Positions 6,169 to 10,369 of a DNA stretch of 10,369 bases are shown here, piece after piece; within the stretch, counting starts at the first letter, position 1; every line of letters starts with the position of its first letter. Origin of the DNA: Armatimonadota bacterium. Its GTDB lineage: Bacteria; Armatimonadota; UBA5829. The translations under genes were made by a program, and so were the position numbers. The stretch lies in NCBI GenBank assembly GCA_023398345.1, contig JAEWSK010000071.1, positions 1-10,369 on the forward strand, in the 5' to 3' direction. The notes under the pieces were generated by a model that ran no database searches, was not told the DNA's origin, and saw only the letters and a list, made by a program, of their open reading frames with translations.

Positions 6169-6762
6169 TTAATGCTGTCCGGCCAACCGTCCCGCGTGCG
6201 TTCCTGCAAGCATTCTCGCGCCGAACCCGATCGTAATCGCCATCCAGCCCATGAAAATCAGGTCTATGCCGACGAGTAGGCCCACTGCCCAAATCGCAAA
6301 GCCAGGCCACTGTGCCCACATCAACATTCCGAGGACAAATGTTAGCATGCCGCTGGCGAGCGTCCAGCCCCAGTATGGGGTGCCGTGTGCTTTCACAGCC
6401 GCAATGACTTTAAATATCCCCGTGATTACAAAAAACGCGGCAAGAAACAGAGTCAGCGACAGCATTGCCGCAAATGGATATGCAAGCAGTATAAGTCCGG
6501 CAATCACATAGAGCGCCGATACTATCAAACCTACTGCAATCTTTCCTGCCGACTCATGCCTCTTCACTGTATATGCAAAGTGCACAACGCCGCCAATTAG
6601 CAACAACACGCCTATAAGCGCGCTAAGCGATAAGGCAGTTGCCAATGGCAGCACTATTGCAAGCACTCCCAACACTATTAGCGCGATCCCGGCTAGTATG
6701 TATAGCCACCAGCCATGATCCGGGGCCGCGGATTCAACATTTCGTTCAAACGAAGCTTCCAT
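6169..6762 (-). CDS. HdeD-family (DUF308) integral membrane protein
   Basis: 197 aa. Six hydrophobic helices are visible: about 19-39, 43-65, 75-95, 98-122, 131-149 and 154-180. They alternate with short polar loops, the repeated two-helix architecture of the HdeD/DUF308 family. Characteristic features are the WWLYILAGIALIVLGVLAIVLP start (18-39), GVVHFAYTVK (58-67), and GWTLASGMLTFVLGMLMWAQWP (132-153). E. coli HdeD is linked to acid resistance at high cell density, but the molecular function of the family is not established, so no substrate is claimed. The ATG at 6762 has GGTGG about 10 nt upstream. It is a single-gene unit on the minus strand with its own terminator at 6091-6126, and is divergent from the histidine kinase across the hairpin-rich gap. 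Confidence 0.88.
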   Translation of the reverse strand: MEASFERNVESAAPDHGWWLYILAGIALIVLGVLAIVLPLATALSLSALIGVLLLIGGVVHFAYTVKRHESAGKIAVGLIVSALYVIAGLILLAYPFAAMLSLTLFLAAFFVITGIFKVIAAVKAHGTPYWGWTLASGMLTFVLGMLMWAQWPGFAIWAVGLLVGIDLIFMGWMAITIGFGARMLAGTHAGRLAGQH

Positions 6763-6826
6763 TTGAATTTCACCACCGATTTTGTTATATGACGGCGGAC
6801 ATATCGCCTATCATATTTTGTTTACC

Positions 6827-6841
6827 CAATGCGCAGCATTG
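6827..6841 (+). repeat. Short hairpin CAATGC-gca-GCATTG
   Basis: A perfect 6-bp stem with a GCA triloop, 35 bp before the main hairpin array. It shares the triloop geometry of the array and may be an outlying member or chance. Confidence 0.4.
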
Positions 6842-6875
6842 ACTAGTGCTTTTATGAGAGTGTGTGCCATTTTAC

Positions 6876-7073
6876 TCTGAGGGTGTTACCCTCAGACTCC
6901 CATAAGGGGCGCTGCCCCTTAACCCCGCTGGGGACGCAGTCCCCAGACCCCGTATGCGTAAATTGAATTCCCCAGTTGGGGAATTCAATTTACGAGTCTG
7001 AAGGTCAAGGAAACTAAGTTTCCTTGCAGAGTCAAGAGACAGAGTTTCTGGTGGGGGTTGGGGCAAAGCCCCA
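6876..7073 (+). repeat. Tandem array of six perfect hairpins, mostly with 3-nt loops
   Basis: Successive perfect inverted repeats. H1 6876-6896: TCTGAGGGT/ACCCTCAGA, 9 bp, loop GTT. H2 6903-6921: TAAGGGGC/GCCCCTTA, 8 bp, loop GCT. H3 6928-6946: CTGGGGAC/GTCCCCAG, 8 bp, loop GCA. H4 6957-6994: 17 bp, loop AGTT. H5 7006-7026: CAAGGAAAC/GTTTCCTTG, 9 bp, loop TAA. H6 7059-7073: TGGGGC/GCCCCA, 6 bp, loop AAA. H1-H3 are separated by 6-nt linkers and start about 25-27 bp apart. The structure and the related copy at 4816-4857 mark it as a dispersed palindromic repeat element. No transposase, target duplication or clear terminal repeats are visible. Confidence 0.85.
6957..6994. repeat. Perfect 17-bp inverted repeat (H4 of the array)
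   Basis: CGTAAATTGAATTCCCC (6957-6973) pairs base for base with its complement at 6978-6994 across loop AGTT. It is the longest perfect inverted repeat seen in the window, and its AT-rich stem differs from the GC-rich hairpins before it. No U-tract follows on either strand, so it is not a classical terminator. It could be a protein-binding palindrome, a transposition or RNA-processing structure. Confidence 0.85.
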
Positions 7074-7131
7074 GAATAGTTATCGTCACAAATAACGCTT
7101 TCAGTGCCTTTATGCAGCATCGTGTTTTGAG

Positions 7132-7155
7132 GCTTTGAATGTGAACATTCAAAGC
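7132..7155. repeat. Palindrome just upstream of the kinase promoter
   Basis: GCTTTGAATGT (7132-7142) and ACATTCAAAGC (7145-7155) are perfect 11-bp arms with a 2-nt centre. The element ends 9 bp before the -35 hexamer of the histidine kinase promoter, a usual place for an activator or repressor dimer. No T-run follows, arguing against a terminator. Which protein would bind is unknown. Confidence 0.6.
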
Positions 7156-7164
7156 AGATGCCGC

Positions 7165-7193
7165 TTTACAGTCATCGGCCACGGCCATATAAT
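7165..7193 (+). promoter_or_regulatory. Sigma70-type promoter of the histidine kinase gene
   Basis: TTTACA (7165-7170), a 17-bp spacer, then a perfect TATAAT (7188-7193) predict a start near 7200 and a leader of about 22 nt. A GGAGG Shine-Dalgarno (7210-7214) lies 7 nt before the ATG at 7222, so the transcription and translation signals agree. Confidence 0.8.
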
Positions 7194-7221
7194 ACGTAGG
7201 AACTAATCTGGAGGTCGCAAT

Positions 7222-8316
7222 ATGGCCGCGCTTCGCAATATAAGCTCCCCCGAGCGAGGGGTGCTGCTTCTCGATACCGATTGCAGTGTAAAGTTTGCCA
7301 ATATTCGCGCTGCGGAGATGCTTGGGGTCTTCGTCGGCGATTTGTTGGGTAAGGATTTGCCCCCGGTGGTTTCTCGACGGCCCAGCGCTGACGATGAGGT
7401 TATCGACGATGTTATTGAAGACCTTGCAAGTCATGGTGGCGTCTTTCACCGCTATTCCACGCCCGTCTATACGTCCGATGGGCAGGTAGCGGCGCGAGTG
7501 GAGATTCTCAGTGACATCACCGCGCGCCGTGAGCTTGAAAAAGAAATTCTAGACCGCAATATCGAGCTTGCCAAGCTAAATAAGCAGCTTGAGGATGCAC
7601 AAGAGCAGCTTATTGCGTCCGAGAGGCTGCGCGCACTTGGCGAGATGGCCGCAGGTGTCGCGCATGATATCAACAACGTCCTGGGCATTATTTTAGGAAA
7701 TGCTCAGCTTGCCAAGCGAAAGATCGATGCGGATGGCCCCGTGCGCGAGAGCATCGAGGCGATAGAGTTTGCAGCGCGGGACGCGGCAGATACCGTGCGC
7801 AGACTTCGCGAGATAGGCAAACCTATGGATGTTTGCAACTACGAGCCGGTTGATATTGGCTGTGTGGTCGAAGATGTCGTTAAAGCGGCGATGCCTGCCT
7901 GGCGCGAGCGTGAATCGGCGAGTGGTGTAAGCATATCAGTCGATACCAACCTCTCCGACGGCGCTGTGATTATGGGCAACGCATCAGAACTTCGAGAAGC
8001 ATTGGCGAACGTGCTGCTCAATGCAGTTCAGTCGATGGAGTCAGGCGGCAGCATTTGCATTACAACGTCAGTTGCTGACGGCAATATTGATCTTACCGTT
8101 GCCGATACCGGCGTCGGAATGAACGATGAAACGCGCAGCCGCGTCTTTGATCCGTTTTTCACGACGCGCGGATCCGAGGGCACCGGCCTTGGTATGAGCA
8201 TGGTGGATGCAATTGCGATCCGTCATCGCGGCAAAGTAATAGTCGAGTCCGAAGAGGGCAAGGGCACGAGCGTGACTATGAGATTTGCCGTAGGAAATTC
8301 TATCGAGCGAAAATAG
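7222..8316 (+). CDS. Soluble PAS-domain sensor histidine kinase
   Basis: 364 aa, with no membrane segment or signal peptide, so cytoplasmic. An N-terminal PAS-like sensor (about 10-97) ends in the usual EILSDITARRELE stretch (94-106). A coiled-coil linker (105-136) follows, then the HisKA dimerisation domain with H-box LGEMAAGVAHDINNVLGII (139-157, phospho-acceptor His148). The HATPase_c domain has an N-box ELREALANVLLNAVQ (256-270, Asn267), G1 VADTGVGM (293-300), F-box VFDPFFTT (308-315) and G2 GTGLGMSM (320-327). H-box and F-box resemble NtrB-like kinases (HDxNN type). It should autophosphorylate and pass phosphate to a response regulator, but none is encoded in the window, so the partner and the signal are unknown. 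GGAGG at 7210-7214 supports the ATG. The gene appears monocistronic. Confidence 0.93.
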   Translation: MAALRNISSPERGVLLLDTDCSVKFANIRAAEMLGVFVGDLLGKDLPPVVSRRPSADDEVIDDVIEDLASHGGVFHRYSTPVYTSDGQVAARVEILSDITARRELEKEILDRNIELAKLNKQLEDAQEQLIASERLRALGEMAAGVAHDINNVLGIILGNAQLAKRKIDADGPVRESIEAIEFAARDAADTVRRLREIGKPMDVCNYEPVDIGCVVEDVVKAAMPAWRERESASGVSISVDTNLSDGAVIMGNASELREALANVLLNAVQSMESGGSICITTSVADGNIDLTVADTGVGMNDETRSRVFDPFFTTRGSEGTGLGMSMVDAIAIRHRGKVIVESEEGKGTSVTMRFAVGNSIERK

Positions 8317-8451
8317 CAAGTTAAAAACACTTGGGCAATTTATAGCGAATTGGCTTTTTAATTACGAAAAATACGAAATATACATGCTCTCATCCTCTGT
8401 ATAGCTTTCAGACCTTTGTGCTTTTGCGCAATCTATTTCCTCTGCTGAGTT

Positions 8452-8472
8452 ATAGCAGGCAATGCTATTTTT
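8452..8472 (+). terminator. Possible weak intrinsic terminator before the ftsK promoter
   Basis: A 6-bp stem ATAGCA/TGCTAT (8452-8457 and 8463-8468) with loop GGCAA is followed by four T. It lies 136 bp after the kinase stop. The AT-rich, short stem and short T-run make termination doubtful. The rest of 8317-8549 shows AT-rich sequence and no gene. Confidence 0.35.
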
Positions 8473-8478
8473 GATGCG

Positions 8479-8508
8479 TTGACCGTGGGGGAGTTGATTG
8501 AGTATAAT
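8479..8508 (+). promoter_or_regulatory. Sigma70-type promoter of ftsK
   Basis: TTGACC (8479-8484, 5 of 6), an 18-bp spacer and a perfect TATAAT (8503-8508) predict a start near 8515 and a leader of about 35 nt. The ribosome-binding site AGGAAGAGG (8533-8541) lies 8 nt before the GTG start at 8550. Confidence 0.82.
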
Positions 8509-8549
8509 ACTTTGGGTTTTAAGCGACGGTACAGGAAGAGGCGCGCCAC

Positions 8550-10369
8550 GTGCCAAAGACTCGATCATCCACAACCAGACGAAGAACTACCAAGCGGACA
8601 AGAAAGAAAGCAAATCCGATTCCGATTTTTGACATCATCGGAGTGCTTTTAATTGTGTTCGGCTTGATTACGCTCATCTCTTTGTGTGCGGAGACAAAAA
8701 CCGGCGAGATTGGCAAACACGTTGCGCCTTTTATGCGCAGCTCTGTGGGTATTGGCGCCTATATCATACCGTTTTTAATAGCGCTGTTTGGCGCATTTGC
8801 CATAGTCGGGCCGTTGCGAATTATTCCGCGCAATATATTACTCGGCAGCGTAGTGGTGTTTTTATCCATCATTGGGTGTGCGTCGCTTGCTCAGGGTATC
8901 GAGTGGGACGCGCCGCAATCCGGCGGTGGATATTTGGGCAACGCAATCGCATGGATGTTTCAAAAAGCCGGCGGAGATGTTGTCGGATATATACTTTTTG
9001 GCGCGTTGGCGATTGTCGGAACGATTGCAATTGTTGACGTGCCGCTGGCTAACCTTATCGATTGGATTCGATTGACTTGGAGCGAGGCTTCGAAAGATGC
9101 CACAGAGCGAGCCGAAATGCGCAGGCAAGCGCGAATGGAGCGCGTCAAAGATAAGCCAAAGCAAGAACCTCCAGTAGTTTCTGAGAGCAAAAAACGCACG
9201 CTGGCGAGCATATTCGGCAAAGACGATGAAGTTGAAGTCGCGCCTAAAAAGGCGCCGGTTAAAATAAGCATGCCTAAGCCTATTGTCGCCGAGAAGCAAC
9301 CGACAAACGTCGAGTCGGCAGGCGAAGACCCTGTAGAATATGGCGAATTTCAACTTCCTCCGACAAGTCTGCTCGATGAAGCGCCGCCTCCGCCTCCGAG
9401 AGTTGAAAGCGAGCTTAAAAATAATATTGAAATAATCGAACGCACTCTGTCGGAGTTCAAAGTCGATGCGAATGTAGTTGAAATAGCTTGCGGCCCGACG
9501 GTCGCTCGATATGAAATTCAACTTGCGCCGGGTATAAAGGTCAACAAAATCGTCAGTTTGGCCGATAACCTCGCAATGCAGCTTGCGGCGATTGATGTCC
9601 GCGTCGAGGCCCCGATACCTGGCAAGGCAGCGATAGGCGTTGAGGTTCCAAACAAGAACCGCGGCATGGTCGTGCTGCGAGAAGTAGTCGAGAGCAAGAC
9701 TTTTAAAGATTCGGAATCCAAACTGACATTTGCGCTAGGTAAGGACGTTTCCGGCAAAGCGATAGTCACCGATCTTGCAAAAATGCCGCACATGCTCATC
9801 GGCGGAGCTACAAACGCGGGAAAGAGCTGCGGCCTAAACTCGCTAATTGCAAGTCTGTTGTTTAGATGCACGCCAGACGAACTAAAACTCGTCTTAATTG
9901 ATCCGAAGCGTGTGGAACTGAGCCTGTTCGACGGAATTCCGCACTTGGCCTGCCCCGTGGTCAAAGATGTAAAGCTGGCGGCGAGTGTGTTTCGCATGGT
10001 AGTCCAGGAGATGGACAACCGCTATGAAGTATTTGCAAGAAACGGCGTGCGCAATATCAGCGGGTATAATGACCGGGTCGGCGAAGATGAAAAAATGCCG
10101 TATATGGTCGTAGTCGTAGACGAACTCTGCGATTTGATGATGCAGGCGGCGGCGGAAGTCGAAGCATCGGTGCAGCGATTGACTCAGCTTGCAAGAGCTA
10201 CGGGCATTCATATTGTCATAGCCACACAGAGGCCGTCGGTGGATGTAATCACGGGCGTAATTAAGGCCAATATATCATCGAGAGTGGCATTTGCATGCTC
10301 GTCTTATCATGACAGCAAAACTATATTGGATCAAAAGGGCGCAGAGAGGCTGGTTGGACGCGGAGACAT
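8550..10369 (+). CDS. ftsK: FtsK/SpoIIIE DNA translocase (3' truncated by window)
   Basis: 606 codons are visible from the GTG at 8550; the frame is open at the window end. FtsK pumps the chromosome terminus through the closing septum and activates XerCD dimer resolution. Residues 1-24 are a basic cytoplasmic tail. Four membrane helices follow (about 25-47, 67-88, 95-115, 143-165). An acidic, proline-rich linker (180-285, with a run of six prolines, 279-284) follows. The motor has the alpha domain (290-395) and the beta RecA-like domain: Walker A GGATNAGKS (418-426), DPKRVELSLF (451-460), Walker B MVVVVDELCDLMM (519-531) and ATQRPSVDVITGVIKANISSRVAF (558-581). The Walker A reads TNAGKS where TGSGKS is usual. 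The C-terminal gamma (KOPS-reading) domain would lie beyond the window. The start is supported by AGGAAGAGG and the basic N-terminus. Confidence 0.95.
   Translation, partial: MPKTRSSTTRRRTTKRTRKKANPIPIFDIIGVLLIVFGLITLISLCAETKTGEIGKHVAPFMRSSVGIGAYIIPFLIALFGAFAIVGPLRIIPRNILLGSVVVFLSIIGCASLAQGIEWDAPQSGGGYLGNAIAWMFQKAGGDVVGYILFGALAIVGTIAIVDVPLANLIDWIRLTWSEASKDATERAEMRRQARMERVKDKPKQEPPVVSESKKRTLASIFGKDDEVEVAPKKAPVKISMPKPIVAEKQPTNVESAGEDPVEYGEFQLPPTSLLDEAPPPPPRVESELKNNIEIIERTLSEFKVDANVVEIACGPTVARYEIQLAPGIKVNKIVSLADNLAMQLAAIDVRVEAPIPGKAAIGVEVPNKNRGMVVLREVVESKTFKDSESKLTFALGKDVSGKAIVTDLAKMPHMLIGGATNAGKSCGLNSLIASLLFRCTPDELKLVLIDPKRVELSLFDGIPHLACPVVKDVKLAASVFRMVVQEMDNRYEVFARNGVRNISGYNDRVGEDEKMPYMVVVVDELCDLMMQAAAEVEASVQRLTQLARATGIHIVIATQRPSVDVITGVIKANISSRVAFACSSYHDSKTILDQKGAERLVGRGD

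Larger units (their letters stand above)
6763..7221. other. 459-bp gene-free divergent region rich in inverted repeats
   Basis: No convincing coding frame lies here. It separates the divergent HdeD-family gene and the histidine kinase. From left to right it holds the leader of the HdeD gene, a small CAATGC/GCATTG hairpin (6827-6841), the tandem hairpin array (6876-7073), a perfect palindrome (7132-7155), and the kinase promoter and ribosome-binding site (7165-7214). No convincing promoter for the minus-strand HdeD gene was found. Confidence 0.75.

Noticed and set aside
6876..7073. CRISPR array or insertion sequence as explanation for the repeats
   Set aside because: The stems differ from one another, there is no constant direct repeat with variable spacers, and no cas or transposase gene is present.
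6985..7449. Minus-strand open frame (154 aa) across the hairpin region and the kinase start
   Set aside because: It runs through hairpins, the kinase promoter and antisense to the kinase PAS domain, and has no family resemblance.
8565..8573. TCATCCACA, one mismatch from a DnaA box
   Set aside because: It is inside the first codons of ftsK, isolated, and likely coincidental.
8362..8574. Minus-strand 70-aa frame in the kinase-ftsK gap
   Set aside because: It covers the ftsK promoter and ribosome-binding site on the other strand and has no ribosome-binding site or domain of its own.
8862..9521. Minus-strand open frame (219 aa) opposite ftsK
   Set aside because: Arg/Phe/Cys-rich low-plausibility protein antisense to a clear FtsK frame.

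Overview
This is a bacterial chromosomal window of ordinary, moderately GC-balanced coding DNA. The phylum cannot be fixed from the sequence alone. A stand-alone dnaA not followed by dnaN, SpoIIE/RsbW-type partner-switching proteins, frequent GTG/TTG starts and palindromic intergenic repeats would fit an environmental lineage such as Armatimonadota or a similar poorly sampled phylum, but that is a weak inference. No tRNA, rRNA, CRISPR array, transposase or prophage gene was seen.

Layout. Positions 1-291 hold the C-terminal end of a SpoIIE/RsbU-type PP2C phosphatase (+). It converges, with a 1-bp gap, on a minus-strand pair: a type I mannose-6-phosphate isomerase (892-1848) followed by an exported thioredoxin-fold protein that has lost the CxxC motif (293-802). 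A membrane-anchored SpoIIE-family phosphatase (1982-3232, minus) lies divergent to dnaA (3420-4805, +). dnaA has a strong sigma70-type promoter whose -10 box overlaps the longer alternative start, so the shorter protein is called. Downstream on the same strand is a CobO/BtuR-type corrinoid adenosyltransferase (4909-5451). Its end overlaps by 7 bp an RsbW-like serine kinase/anti-sigma factor on the minus strand (5445-5915). An HdeD-family membrane protein (6169-6762, minus) with a clear intrinsic terminator follows. Then comes a 459-bp gene-free stretch (6763-7221) packed with perfect short-loop hairpins. After it are an orphan soluble PAS histidine kinase (7222-8316, +) and the first 606 codons of an FtsK/SpoIIIE DNA translocase (8550 to the window end, +). 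The kinase and ftsK both have textbook -35/-10 promoters and good Shine-Dalgarno sequences.

How the genes work together. Three proteins, the two PP2C phosphatases and the RsbW-like kinase, belong to the partner-switching type of sigma-factor control. Their STAS partner and sigma factor are not in the window. dnaA and ftsK represent replication initiation and chromosome segregation. CobO belongs to cobalamin assimilation, ManA to mannose/fructose sugar phosphate supply, and HdeD to a stress-linked membrane protein family. Genes change strand often and there is no long operon.

The most unusual content is non-coding: a tandem array of perfect hairpins, mostly with 3-nt loops, at about 6827-7155. 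A degenerate second copy of its first two hairpins lies just after dnaA (4816-4857), with compensatory base changes in the stem. This looks like a structured, dispersed repeat family. I see no convincing new multi-gene system here.
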